Source: Parvibaculum sedimenti
Lineage (GTDB): Bacteria; Pseudomonadota; Alphaproteobacteria; Parvibaculales; Parvibaculaceae
Assembly (NCBI RefSeq): GCF_009184905.1
Contig: NZ_WESC01000004.1
Span: 1 to 64,000, forward strand
Direction of reading: 5' to 3'
Length of the DNA: 64,000 nt
Position numbers and translations under genes: made by a program. The notes under the pieces were generated by a model, which worked only from the letters and a program-made list of their open reading frames with translations, ran no database searches and had not been told where the DNA came from. The stretch's first letter is position 1; every line of letters begins with the position of its first letter. Shown one piece after another: positions 26,382 to 35,140 of the stretch.

Positions 26382-26993
26382 TCAGAAGAAGCGTTCCGGC
26401 ACCCGGACCACATCACCAGGCAGCACCTTGACCTGCTGTGAGGCCGGGTATTGCGCTTCGGCGCCATTGCCGCGCGTGATGTAAACCGTATCGTTGTTCG
26501 CGCGGTAAGTGTAACCACCAGCGACGGCAATCGCGTTCAACACAGTCATATCGCTCGTATAGGGATACTGCCCGGGCTTATCGACCTCACCCAGGATGTA
26601 GAAGGGCCGGTAATTCAGCACTTCCGCACTCACCTTCGGGTTCGTCAGGTAGCCTTGCGATAATTTATCGCGCGTCTCCTTTTCGAATTGGTCAAGCGTG
26701 AGCCCGGCTGCCTGCACCTGGCCAACCAGAGGCAGCGACACTTTCCCGGTGCCCGTCACATCGAATTCACCCGAAAGATCCTGCTCGCCGTAAACGATGA
26801 CACGCAGCTTGTCGCCCGCGCCAAGAACATAAGCCACTTCCGACGGTGCGGCGGCCGAAGCGGCTGGCGCCGCTGCGGGTGCCTGGCTCTGGCCCGCACC
26901 GGAGGTGGCGCAGGCTGCCAGCGCCATCAACCCCGCCGCCATCACGACGTTCAGAACGGCCCGCCGAACCAGATGTGCGCTTGTGAAACTCAT
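26382..26993 (-). CDS. Wza-like polysaccharide export lipoprotein
   Basis: The 203-residue protein has a lipoprotein signal with LAAC lipobox and lipid-attachment C28, a linker rich in Ala/Pro/Ser, and the Poly_export domain starting YVLGAGDKLRVIVYGEQDLSGEFDV, followed by one SLBB-like segment (YPYTSDMTVLNAIAVAGGYT). It would form the outer-membrane exit channel for an exopolysaccharide, working with the Wzc-like protein. It is shorter than E. coli Wza, having only one SLBB region. ATG 26993 has GGTGGGG upstream, while ATG 27014 is a possible earlier start. Confidence 0.87.
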   Translation of the reverse strand: MSFTSAHLVRRAVLNVVMAAGLMALAACATSGAGQSQAPAAAPAASAAAPSEVAYVLGAGDKLRVIVYGEQDLSGEFDVTGTGKVSLPLVGQVQAAGLTLDQFEKETRDKLSQGYLTNPKVSAEVLNYRPFYILGEVDKPGQYPYTSDMTVLNAIAVAGGYTYRANNDTVYITRGNGAEAQYPASQQVKVLPGDVVRVPERFF

Positions 26994-27093
26994 TATCCCC
27001 ACCTTTGACTTCATTTTCCGCCACTTTACCAAAGGACAATCTCGGAACATCCCAACCGCATTGAAAGCATCGCATGCCCGGCGATGTCTCATG

Positions 27094-27909
27094 CTACTCG
27101 GCAGCCGTGCCCGAAAATGCCGCCATCACAACATCCGCCGTCTGAATTATGCGCATCTCCTGCCCCTCGAGAGCGAGACACGAGAGCACATTGGTCATGT
27201 AGGCCCCCGTATCGATGCCAATTCTATTCGGGCGGAAGACCGGCCTCTCCTTCGGAGTGTGGCCATGGACGACCACTTTCCCGAACCACATATCCGATTG
27301 AAGAAACTTGTCACGAATCCAGAGCAAGTCATCCTCGACCTGCCGCGCAAGACTGATCCCCGGCGCCACGCCCGCGTGAACGAAGAAGTAGTCGCCGATC
27401 TCGACCGACAGCCGGAGCGTTTCCAGAAAGCGTCGATGAGCGACCGGCAGAACCTTGAGCAGATGCTCCCGCGCGCGCTCAAAATCATCGGGATTGTCGC
27501 TCAGCGTCAGTTCGGTGATGCCATAGGAATGCAGCGTTTCGAGCCCGCCGTAATATTTCCACGTGCGCCCGAAATTCGCATCGCGCATAAACTCGAGCAT
27601 CGCGGCTTCATGGTTGCCCTTCAGGTACACGAATTCGAAACCCGCAAGCGGATGAGAGGTCAGTCGGTCGAGCACCTGCTTCGACTGCAGTCCCCTGTCG
27701 ACATAGTCACCCAGGAAGATGACGATATTGCGGGCGGGCGGACGTGCATGAGCATCCGCCTCAACCCGCTGAAGCATATTGGCGAGCAGATCGTCGCGGC
27801 CATGGATATCGCCGACGGCGTAGACTCTCACACCGTCTGGAATTGCCGCTGGCTTGCGCTCTGCAACTCCCACCGCTTCGCGAACCCGTTTTACGATCCC
27901 ACCAAACAC
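27094..27909 (-). CDS. PPP-type metallophosphoesterase / serine-threonine phosphatase-like
   Basis: The 271-residue cytosolic protein has the three metal motifs of the calcineurin-like family in order: GDIHG 33-37, GDYVDRG 67-73, GNHE 98-101, with a later VHGHT near 218 completing the site. This is the PrpA/ApaH-like bacterial phosphatase group, acting on phosphoproteins or small phospho compounds. It is upstream of the Wza-like gene on the same strand with about 100 bases between. No low-molecular-weight tyrosine phosphatase is present for the Wzc kinase, so it may serve that role, which is inference. Confidence 0.83.
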   Translation of the reverse strand: MFGGIVKRVREAVGVAERKPAAIPDGVRVYAVGDIHGRDDLLANMLQRVEADAHARPPARNIVIFLGDYVDRGLQSKQVLDRLTSHPLAGFEFVYLKGNHEAAMLEFMRDANFGRTWKYYGGLETLHSYGITELTLSDNPDDFERAREHLLKVLPVAHRRFLETLRLSVEIGDYFFVHAGVAPGISLARQVEDDLLWIRDKFLQSDMWFGKVVVHGHTPKERPVFRPNRIGIDTGAYMTNVLSCLALEGQEMRIIQTADVVMAAFSGTAAE

Positions 27910-28159
27910 GTTACGACCTGGACTTTCGCTTCATACATAAAGGAACCCGGACTGGCTCCGCGACTGCAGCCCATCAGTCCCGAAAAGACCATTGTTTTTA
28001 ACTCTATACCCGCCAGCCGCGATGACCAAAGCACCGGGTCAAGGCGGAACGGAGGCCTCATAAGGCGACGCCACAAACGAAAAATCTGTTAAGCTATTAC
28101 CAATTATACCCGCAGTGGTTCCATCGCCATGTACGGCAGTCAACTCCTAAGGCCTTCCC

Positions 28160-29146
28160 TTGTCATCCGCAAATAAATCCAGAGAGCCTGCAATCTCCAG
28201 CCACCTCGCCTCGGCCCGGCGCACGCTCGAGCTCGAAATAGCCGGGCTCAAGGCGCTGGCGGCGTCGCTCGATAGCGGCTTTTCCGAAGCCGTCGATCTT
28301 CTTTATGCGGTCGAGGGCCGGATCGTGGTAACGGGTATGGGCAAAAGCGGACATATCGGCCGCAAGATCGCCGCCACCCTCGCCTCCACCGGTGCGCCGG
28401 CCCAGTTCGTCCATCCTGCCGAGGCAAGCCACGGAGATCTCGGCATGATCACACGGGACGACGCGATCCTCGCGCTCTCCTGGTCGGGCGAGTCCGCGGA
28501 GCTTCATAGCATCCTTTCCTACGCAAAGCGTTTCGCCATTCCCCTGATCGCGATCACGGCCGTGGCGAAGAGCGCGCTCGCTCGCGCGGCGGACATCGCC
28601 CTTGTCCTGCCCAAAGCCGAGGAAGCCTGCTCCAACACCAATGCGCCGACGACCTCGACAACCATGCAGCTCGCGCTTGGCGACGCGCTGGCCGTCGCAT
28701 TGATTGACCGTCGCGGCTTCACGGCAAGCGACTTCCGCATTTTCCATCCGGGCGGGAAGCTGGGCGCGCAGATGCGCCATGTCGGCGACATCATGCACAA
28801 GGCCCCAGACCTGCCGCTGGCGAAGGCGGATACGCCGATGACAGAGGCGCTGATCGAGATGTCGCGCAAGAGCCTCGGCTGCCTCGGCATCATTGACGAC
28901 GAGGGTAAGCTCATCGGCCTCATCACCGATGGCGACTTGCGCCGCCACATGGGCGCGGACCTTCTGGAAAAGCGCGTCGGCGACATCATGAATCGGACGC
29001 CGAAAACCGTTCCGCCCACCATGTTCGTGTCCGAAGCGCTCAACTTTCTTAACGAGCAGAAGATCACGAGCCTCTTCGTGGTCGACGACGGAAAGCCCGT
29101 TGGCGTGGTTCACATCCACGACTTCCTGCGCGCAGGCGTCGCCTGA
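28160..29146 (+). CDS. kdsD: Arabinose-5-phosphate isomerase (KpsF/GutQ/KdsD family)
   Basis: The 328-residue protein has an N-terminal SIS domain (about 40-180, with TGMGKSGHIGRK and the SWSGESAE loop) and two C-terminal CBS domains (from about 205). Enzymes of this type interconvert ribulose-5-phosphate and arabinose-5-phosphate for Kdo synthesis. The start is TTG at 28160: no ATG is in frame upstream near the domain, and AAGG lies before it. The gene converges with the DprE2-like gene, whose stop is eight bases away. Which of kpsF, gutQ or kdsD it is cannot be settled. Confidence 0.85.
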   Translation: MSSANKSREPAISSHLASARRTLELEIAGLKALAASLDSGFSEAVDLLYAVEGRIVVTGMGKSGHIGRKIAATLASTGAPAQFVHPAEASHGDLGMITRDDAILALSWSGESAELHSILSYAKRFAIPLIAITAVAKSALARAADIALVLPKAEEACSNTNAPTTSTTMQLALGDALAVALIDRRGFTASDFRIFHPGGKLGAQMRHVGDIMHKAPDLPLAKADTPMTEALIEMSRKSLGCLGIIDDEGKLIGLITDGDLRRHMGADLLEKRVGDIMNRTPKTVPPTMFVSEALNFLNEQKITSLFVVDDGKPVGVVHIHDFLRAGVA

Positions 29147-29153
29147 CCCCACG

Positions 29154-29888
29154 TCAGATCTTGCTGACGATGAAGCCCGGCGCGAAGCGGATAATGAGCA
29201 TGATGAAGCGCCACCAGAAGGGTGCGTAAATGATGCCGCGCTTGCCCTTGCGCACGGCGGCGGCGATCTCCTCACCGACCGACTTCGCAGAGGCCCAGAG
29301 CGCCCCTTTCGGGAACTCCGCCGTCATCGGCGTATCGACAAAGCCCGGCTTCACGACGAGCACATTGACGCCCGCGCGACCGAGGGCGAATGCCATGCCC
29401 TCGCCCATCACGGAGAGAAGCGCCTTCGAGGCGCCATAGACATAATTGCTCGGTCGCCCGCGATCGCCGGCGACCGAGGAAATGACGACAAGCGAGCCAG
29501 AGCCCTGTGCCACAAGGATTTCTCCAAGGCGGATCATCAGCGCTGCCGGACTCAGGGCATTGACCCGCAGCGCGCCGAGCGTCGCGTCGACGGAAGTTTC
29601 GCAGGCCTTCTGGTCGGGAAGAATGCCATGCGCGATGAGCGCCACATCGATGCCGCCAAGCGCGGCGCGCCCCTTGTCGCAAAGACCGGAAAGCGAATCG
29701 AGATCGCTAAGATCCGCGATATGCGTCGCCACGCTTTGTGCTCCGCGTACCTTGAGATCGGCGGCGATATCGGCCAGCGCCGTCTGGTTGCGGGCGACCA
29801 GAAAAAAGCTCGCGCCGTCTTTTGCGAAGCTCCGCGCGGCCTCCTGCGCGATGGCAGATGTTGCGCCGAAAATCATTACGCGGCTCAT
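29154..29888 (-). CDS. DprE2-like SDR (decaprenylphosphoryl-ribose epimerase reductase subunit)
   Basis: This 244-residue SDR has the atypical cofactor motif GATSAIA at 8-14, S137-S138, Y151 and K155, and a C-terminal hydrophobic tail (FWWRFIMLIIRFAPGFIV) that suggests membrane association, as in mycobacterial DprE2. Its ATG shares an A with the TGA of the DprE1-like gene upstream (TGATG overlap), so the two are translated together. In the known pathway DprE2 reduces the 2-keto intermediate produced by DprE1 to polyprenyl-phosphoryl-D-arabinose using NADH. Function here is inferred from the pairing. Confidence 0.8.
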   Translation of the reverse strand: MSRVMIFGATSAIAQEAARSFAKDGASFFLVARNQTALADIAADLKVRGAQSVATHIADLSDLDSLSGLCDKGRAALGGIDVALIAHGILPDQKACETSVDATLGALRVNALSPAALMIRLGEILVAQGSGSLVVISSVAGDRGRPSNYVYGASKALLSVMGEGMAFALGRAGVNVLVVKPGFVDTPMTAEFPKGALWASAKSVGEEIAAAVRKGKRGIIYAPFWWRFIMLIIRFAPGFIVSKI

Positions 29889-31213
29889 CAGGCTCTCTCC
29901 ATGACACGCCGCGCGAAACTGGAATTCATGCGCGGATCAACGAATTTGCGGAAAGTTTCGAGATTGGGATAGCCCCGCGCGAAAGAGGCAGGCGACATGC
30001 GCGCGTCCTTTGCCGGATAGATGCGGCCCTTCGCTTCCATGACGATGGCATCGAGCCTGTCGAGCAGCTTGAAGGTTTCGTCGCCCAGTATCGGAAAATC
30101 GAGCGCGAGCGTCGTTCCCGGCATGGGAAAGGAGAGCAGGCCCGGCGATGGCCGGTCTCCAAAGACCTTGAGCACGACAAGGAAAGAGCCCTTTCCGCTG
30201 CGCGCGATTTCCTCCAGCAACGCTTCAGACACATCGCGCTGATCGGCAGTCGGTACAACGACCTGATATTGCAGGAATCCGCGCGGCCCATAGATGCGGT
30301 TCCAGTTCGCGATGGCGTCGAGCGGATAGTGAAAACTATCGACATCCCAGATTTTTTCCGCCACGCGCGGCGACTGCCGGTTGTAATAGGCAGCGTTGAA
30401 GGCCTTGAGCGTCAAATGATTGACGAGCGAGACTGGCGGCATAACCGGAACGGTCAGCGGCAGGGCTTTCCGCTGTTTGCGGCCCGCAGCCTCTTCCGCC
30501 GAAAGAATATTTGCGCGCAGAAAATGCCCACGCCCCAGGGTTTCGCCGCTGCCCAGACAATCGATCCACGACACCACATATTCATGGCTCGCCGCCGACT
30601 CTGCGCTCAACTCGAAGAATTCATCGAGGCCGCCGAACTTGATCGACTGTCCGCCGAGAAAGGCGGAGGCGACGCGCTTCAATTGCAACGTCGCCATGGT
30701 GACAAGGCCGGTGAGGCCGAGCCCGCCGATGGTTGCGGCGAAGTGATCCGCGTTCGTTTCTGGCGAGCAGGCAAGCCTCGTTCCGTCCGAACGTAAAAGC
30801 TCGAAACTCTTTACGTGGCAACCGAAAGTGCCCTCGCGGTGGTGGTTCTTGCCATGCACGTCATTGGCGATGGCGCCGCCCAGGGTCACGAATTTCGTAC
30901 CGGGCGTGACCGGCAGAAACCAGCCATGCGGCAGCGCCACCTCGATGATCTCGGCGAGCGAAACACCCGCCTCGCAGGCGATCTCGCCGCTTTCCTTGTC
31001 AAAGGAAATGAAACGGTCGAGCCCGCGGGTCGCAATCAGCGTGCCACCGCCATTGAGGCAACTGTCACCATATGAGCGCCCGAGCCCATAGGGAAGGACG
31101 CTTCCCTCGGTCGGGAGCGGCAGCGCCGCATGACGATCCGACATGCCCACCACATGTTGAGCGAGGCGCGGATAGCGTCCCCAACTCATGGGTTTGACAA
31201 CAGGATCGACCAT
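29888..31213 (-). CDS. DprE1-like FAD oxidase (decaprenylphosphoryl-ribose 2'-oxidase-like)
   Basis: The 441-residue protein is a VAO-type FAD enzyme. GLGRSYGDS is at 43-51, and DVHGKNHHREGTFG covers the covalent/FAD-site region with HGKNHH at 120-125, characteristic of the DprE1/ALO group. It would oxidise the 2'-hydroxyl of a polyprenyl-phosphoryl-ribose. It overlaps the upstream UbiA-type gene (TGATG) and the downstream SDR in the same way. At the position matching the benzothiazinone-reactive cysteine of mycobacterial DprE1 I read alanine (A370 in LALDFP). The alignment is from memory, so this is tentative. Confidence 0.8.
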   Translation of the reverse strand: MVDPVVKPMSWGRYPRLAQHVVGMSDRHAALPLPTEGSVLPYGLGRSYGDSCLNGGGTLIATRGLDRFISFDKESGEIACEAGVSLAEIIEVALPHGWFLPVTPGTKFVTLGGAIANDVHGKNHHREGTFGCHVKSFELLRSDGTRLACSPETNADHFAATIGGLGLTGLVTMATLQLKRVASAFLGGQSIKFGGLDEFFELSAESAASHEYVVSWIDCLGSGETLGRGHFLRANILSAEEAAGRKQRKALPLTVPVMPPVSLVNHLTLKAFNAAYYNRQSPRVAEKIWDVDSFHYPLDAIANWNRIYGPRGFLQYQVVVPTADQRDVSEALLEEIARSGKGSFLVVLKVFGDRPSPGLLSFPMPGTTLALDFPILGDETFKLLDRLDAIVMEAKGRIYPAKDARMSPASFARGYPNLETFRKFVDPRMNSSFARRVMERA

Positions 31214-32655
31214 CAGAGCGACGCCGCGACGATGATGGCGACGGCGACGGCGCCGATGACCCGGCTCGTCCGGTCCTTCAGCGCGAAGACGATCGGATCG
31301 TCATGCATCTCACCTCGATGCGTGAGGAGCCATATCCGGCTGATCCAGTAGAGCATCAACGGCGCGAAGAGCCAGAGGAGCTGGTGATGCGGGTAGAGAG
31401 CGCGGCTCTCCGGCGCGCTCACATAGAGCGCGAGCACGACAATACTTGCATAGCCCGCCGCAACGCCCAGCATTTGCAATATGAAAAGGTCTTCGGATCT
31501 GTAGCCGCGCCCTTGCAGAAGCGTCACGCCACGCCTCCGCCCGGATTCTATTTCCGCGACACGCTTCACCACGCCAAGGCTGAGGAAGAGGAAGATCGAC
31601 ACGCCCACCAGCCAGGGTGACAGCGCAACATGGGCGACGACGGCGCCCGCGATGATACGAAGCGAATAGAGCGCGGCGAGCGTGAATACATCGAGGAGCG
31701 CCCGGCGCTTCAGATCGAACGAATAGGCGACAGTGACGAGATAATAGACGCCAAGCACGGCGGCAAAGGGCAGATCGACATAGACCGCGAGCGAGAAACT
31801 CGCTGCGAGAAGCAGCGGGATCGCGACGATGCCCTGTTCGAGCGGCAGAGCCGCATCAGCGAAGGGCCGGAGTCGTTTGGTCGGATGCCTGCGGTCCGCG
31901 CCGAGGTCGAGAAGGTCATTGAGCAGATAGACGCTCGATGCGCAAAGACTGAAGGCGAGAAAGCCAAGGCCGACAGCCACCAGCTTGGCCTCATTGAAAA
32001 TCTGATGCGACAGAATGAGCGGCGCGAAGAGAAGCGAGTTCTTCACCCACTGATGAATGCGCAGCGCCTTCAGCCAGAGCCGGATGCGCGAGCGGCTCTC
32101 GCCTTCGCGGCGGAACACGCGATCGAAGTTCACATGTTTCGAAAGCGCCCGCTCGACCGCGTCCGAATGCGCCGCGAGCATCGAGGCCTCCGCTCCCGCC
32201 CAGACGGGAATGTCGACCGGAGCATTGCCGACATAGGCGTAATTGCCGAACCGATCCTTGAGGATTGCTGCCTTTGCCTTGCCCGTCATGTTGACGACGC
32301 CATCGCTCGCGATGACATCGGCAAAAAATCCGTGATGAGCTGCGATTGCCTCGACAATGCGCCGGTCGGCGCCGGAGGCGAGCACGATCTTGCGGCCGGA
32401 AGCATATTCGTCGCGAAGCCAGCCGACGAGGTCCTCATTATAGGCGAGCGCTGCCGGATCGAAGGAAATGCGCCGCGCAATCTCTGCCTTGCAATGCGCC
32501 TTGCCCCGGAGAAGCCAGAGGGGCAGCAGAAACAAAGCCCAGGGCCGCTGCTTCAGAAGCAGCAGAACGGCCTCGGTCAGCGTGTCCGTCCGCGAGAACG
32601 TGCCGTCGAGATCGACGCAGAGCACAGAGCCGGACGTTACGATGGTTTCATTCAT
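31213..32655 (-). CDS. HAD phosphatase fused to UbiA-type prenyltransferase (phosphoribosyltransferase-like)
   Basis: The 480-residue protein joins a HAD hydrolase domain (about 10-185; catalytic-type DLDGT with D15 and D17, later ASGADRR and a Lys-containing block) to a UbiA membrane domain (about 190-480, nine or so helices). The first Asp-rich motif is N246-D247-x2-D250 with D254, and a second, YSFDLKRRALLDVF, follows near 315. Related UbiA enzymes in mycobacteria attach phosphoribose from PRPP to decaprenyl phosphate. A fused phosphatase could then remove the 5'-phosphate. ATG 32655 has GAGG upstream, and a GTG at 32667 overlaps the previous stop. Confidence 0.82.
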   Translation of the reverse strand: MNETIVTSGSVLCVDLDGTFSRTDTLTEAVLLLLKQRPWALFLLPLWLLRGKAHCKAEIARRISFDPAALAYNEDLVGWLRDEYASGRKIVLASGADRRIVEAIAAHHGFFADVIASDGVVNMTGKAKAAILKDRFGNYAYVGNAPVDIPVWAGAEASMLAAHSDAVERALSKHVNFDRVFRREGESRSRIRLWLKALRIHQWVKNSLLFAPLILSHQIFNEAKLVAVGLGFLAFSLCASSVYLLNDLLDLGADRRHPTKRLRPFADAALPLEQGIVAIPLLLAASFSLAVYVDLPFAAVLGVYYLVTVAYSFDLKRRALLDVFTLAALYSLRIIAGAVVAHVALSPWLVGVSIFLFLSLGVVKRVAEIESGRRRGVTLLQGRGYRSEDLFILQMLGVAAGYASIVVLALYVSAPESRALYPHHQLLWLFAPLMLYWISRIWLLTHRGEMHDDPIVFALKDRTSRVIGAVAVAIIVAASL

Positions 32656-32663
32656 GGGTGGCC

Positions 32664-33635
32664 TCACCCTTCAAGCGTAGCTTGCTTTGGCGCGGGCGCA
32701 ACCTTGAGTTCGACCAGCGCGAGCGCGCCGACACCAAGCAACACTGCGAACCAGAGCGTCGCGAGGCGACACACCAGCGTGATCGCAATCGACGAGGCGA
32801 TGGGGAGCCCCGCCGCCGCAAGGGCACCCGTCATCACCGCCTCGGTGCCGCCAAGCCCGGCGGGCACGAAGACAGCCATCGCGCCGGCCAGAATGGCAAG
32901 GCCGTAGATTCCCACGGAAAGGCCGATGCCGAGATCGTGCCCGAGTGCGGAAGTGAGAAGCCAGACGCCATAACCCTCCGCACCCCACGCAATGACGGTG
33001 AGCGCGAGGCTGGCTGCGAGCCGCTTCCAGACGAGAAGCTGGCGCGAGTGTTCCAGCGTATCCGCCACCCATTCAATCGTATGGCCGACGCGCCCGCCGA
33101 GCCTTTGTCCGGCCCGAACCAGCAAGGCGGGGCTCCCCTCGCGGGTGACGAGGAAGAGCGCGACGACAAGGAGCGAGAGCGGGCCCACAATCGCCCAGAC
33201 GAGATCGGCCCTGACGGTGAGAACGAGCGCTGCAAGAATAACCACGGCGAAAAAGTCCAGAAGCCGCTCGACGAACAGGAGTGCGACGCTCGCCTTGTAG
33301 GGCACGCCCTCATCGGCGAGATAGAGGCAGCGTACGGCCTCGCCTGCCTTGCCGGGGCTCACCGTCAGCGCGAAGCCGGAAAGATAAATGGCCAGGCTTC
33401 GCAGGACCGGAACCTTGAAGCCCCGCCAGCCGAGATAAAGCTGCCAGCGGCAGAAGCGGAGCCCATAGTTGAAAAGCGAAAGGCCGAGGACTGCCAGAAC
33501 CGCCCCGGGGCCGATATGGGCAATCGAGTCGAGGATCTGGCCGCCCTGCACCGAGAGGGCGACGGCCAGATAGGCCGCCATCGCGAGCGCGGTCACGCCC
33601 GCCGCGCTGCGTCGCCACTTTGCCGGTACTTTCAC
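32664..33635 (-). CDS. Lysylphosphatidylglycerol-synthase-like membrane protein (UPF0104 type)
   Basis: The 323-residue integral membrane protein has about eight helices and the family block YLSGFALTVSPGKAGEAVRC, GLPIASSIAITLVCRLATLWF near the end, typical of LPG_synthase_TM proteins. Members without an added catalytic domain are proposed to flip lipids or lipid-linked sugars. It is the first gene of the operon, and its stop overlaps the UbiA-type gene start. It is a candidate for moving the lipid-linked pentose across the membrane, which is inference. Confidence 0.78.
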   Translation of the reverse strand: MKVPAKWRRSAAGVTALAMAAYLAVALSVQGGQILDSIAHIGPGAVLAVLGLSLFNYGLRFCRWQLYLGWRGFKVPVLRSLAIYLSGFALTVSPGKAGEAVRCLYLADEGVPYKASVALLFVERLLDFFAVVILAALVLTVRADLVWAIVGPLSLLVVALFLVTREGSPALLVRAGQRLGGRVGHTIEWVADTLEHSRQLLVWKRLAASLALTVIAWGAEGYGVWLLTSALGHDLGIGLSVGIYGLAILAGAMAVFVPAGLGGTEAVMTGALAAAGLPIASSIAITLVCRLATLWFAVLLGVGALALVELKVAPAPKQATLEG

Positions 33636-34059
33636 GTCTCACTCCACACTTCGCCGTTTCAACGATCTTAATGAACCGCGACCGCCACATGTTCGAAGAT
33701 TGCCCCAGATTGATGAAGGCTTTTCGAATCCCCTTCGCGCCAAAATTTCTTTTCTCTACTTAATTAATATAGTATTGTTTCTCCAATTGGGCCCCGGACA
33801 CCGGGTGGAGCTTGCCATGACGAAACGCATTGCAGACCTGCCGCGCTTCAGCGCAATTCTCGAAGCCTCACGCATGCGAATGCAGGCCCGCCTCATGACG
33901 CTCATGTGTCAGCACGACCGAATGTGTTGTCGCGCCTGAGCGCAAGTTTGCCGCGGCGTCTGCCCGGCTGAGCAGAAAAATCTTCACAAAATTTTCGCCG
34001 CGCCGACAAGGCGCGAGCCGGTGATGCGCGTTATACGCGCCACGGCGAGAGGAGTTGAC
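33636..34059. other. Intergenic region, AT-rich part with a possible small gene
   Basis: About 420 bases lie between the LPG-synthase-like gene and the 63-residue gene at 34060. The part around 33720-33790 is AT-rich, with several TAAT/TATA-like stretches, and may hold promoters. The only possible gene is the 40-residue frame at 33817. Close to the next gene GCGCG-TTATA-CGCGC forms a short palindrome. Confidence 0.5.
33817..33939 (+). CDS. Possible 40-residue basic small protein
   Basis: A 40-codon frame from ATG 33817 with GTGGAG before it follows an AT-rich stretch resembling promoter DNA. The product is basic with four Met and three Cys near its end (CQHDRMCC). I do not recognise a family, and it could be spurious. 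Confidence 0.3.
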   Translation: MTKRIADLPRFSAILEASRMRMQARLMTLMCQHDRMCCRA

Positions 34060-34251
34060 ATGACCGACGCTTATGTAATCGAGATCAACGATGAGGCCGC
34101 AGGCATTATCGTCAGGACCGGACGGGATTATTCCTTCTACGCCTCAAACCCTCATTACGCGCAGCTTGAGGGCGCAAGCTTTTCCTCACCTTCGAAAGCG
34201 GAAGATGCCGCCCGCGCGCTGAGGCGCCCGGCACTGGCCCGCGCAAGCTGA
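34060..34251 (+). CDS. Small conserved-type protein, 63 aa
   Basis: The 63-residue acidic-to-neutral protein begins MTDAYVIEINDEAAGIIVRTG and contains FYASNPHYAQLEG. It has no signal, cysteine or membrane helix. AGAGGAG six bases before ATG makes this start certain enough, and a strong terminator (34267-34296) follows. I do not recognise its function. Similar short proteins of unknown role occur in alphaproteobacteria. Confidence 0.6.
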   Translation: MTDAYVIEINDEAAGIIVRTGRDYSFYASNPHYAQLEGASFSSPSKAEDAARALRRPALARAS

Positions 34252-34266
34252 TCGCAATCGACATAA

Positions 34267-34296
34267 AACGCCGCGCCTCATCAGCGCGGCGTTTTT
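34267..34296. terminator. Bidirectional rho-independent terminator
   Basis: A perfect 10-bp stem, AACGCCGCGC (34267-34276) with GCGCGGCGTT (34284-34293), seven-base loop, T run on the plus side and four T on the minus side. It separates the small plus-strand gene from the convergent rhomboid gene. Confidence 0.85.
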
Positions 34297-34322
34297 GATT
34301 CAGCTATCGTGAACGAAATACC

Positions 34323-35081
34323 TTAGCTCCAGGGACCACGACGAGGCCCCTCGCCACCGTCGCGGCGTTCATCCCCGCGCCGCGCGTCGAAGATGCGGGG
34401 CGTTCCTCGCTGGAGAAGCGGGACATCGCGTCTCTTGAAAATGGGCGCCAGCACCATCCCCGCGATGAAGCCTCCGACATGAGCCCAGAAGGCGACGCCG
34501 CCTTTGGCGCCGTCACTCGAAAGGCCACTCAGAAACTGGATTATGAACCAGAAGCCCAGCACGACGAGCGACGGCACTGTCACGACGCGCACAAAAAATG
34601 GAAGAGGCATGATCAGCACACGAACGCGGCCAAAGGGGTGGATGAGCAGGTAACTGCCGAGCACCCCCGAGATCGCGCCGCTCGCGCCAACCAGCGGAAT
34701 GATCGACTCCGGCGCCTGCAAGGCCTGCGCGAGCGCGGCCGCCGCACCACAGACGAGATAGAAGACGAGGAAGCGAACGCGGCCCATGGCAAGTTCGACA
34801 TTGTCGCCGAATATCCACAGATAGAGCATGTTCCCACCGACATGGCCCAGGCTCGCATGCATGAACATCGAGGTGAATATCGTTGCCCAGACAGGAACGG
34901 CGCCGACTGCCATCGAACCAAAAAGCGCGGCGGGGATCGCGCCGAACTGGAGGAGCGCCCGGTCGGCCTCATCGGCCGGCAGCGACATTTCCCAGAGAAA
35001 AACGGCAATGCAGACCGCGATGATCGCCCAGGTGACGAGAGGTCGGCCGGGCTCCGGATTGTCGTCCGAAATGGGGAACAT
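34323..35081 (-). CDS. Rhomboid-family intramembrane serine protease
   Basis: The 252-residue polytopic membrane protein has the rhomboid catalytic dyad: GASGAISG with S135 and, in the last helix, H201 in AFWAHVGGF. The oxyanion-side H80-x3-N84 (HVGGN) precedes. About six helices fit the bacterial minimal rhomboid core, and the C-terminal tail is Arg-rich and soluble. It cleaves within membranes, but the substrate is unknown. It is convergent with the 63-residue gene across a bidirectional terminator. Confidence 0.88.
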   Translation of the reverse strand: MFPISDDNPEPGRPLVTWAIIAVCIAVFLWEMSLPADEADRALLQFGAIPAALFGSMAVGAVPVWATIFTSMFMHASLGHVGGNMLYLWIFGDNVELAMGRVRFLVFYLVCGAAAALAQALQAPESIIPLVGASGAISGVLGSYLLIHPFGRVRVLIMPLPFFVRVVTVPSLVVLGFWFIIQFLSGLSSDGAKGGVAFWAHVGGFIAGMVLAPIFKRRDVPLLQRGTPRIFDARRGDERRDGGEGPRRGPWS

Positions 35082-35140
35082 CGAAACCAGCTTGCGCGTT
35101 GAGGGGCACCGTCGAGGCTACAGGCCCGCCGCGCCCGCCG

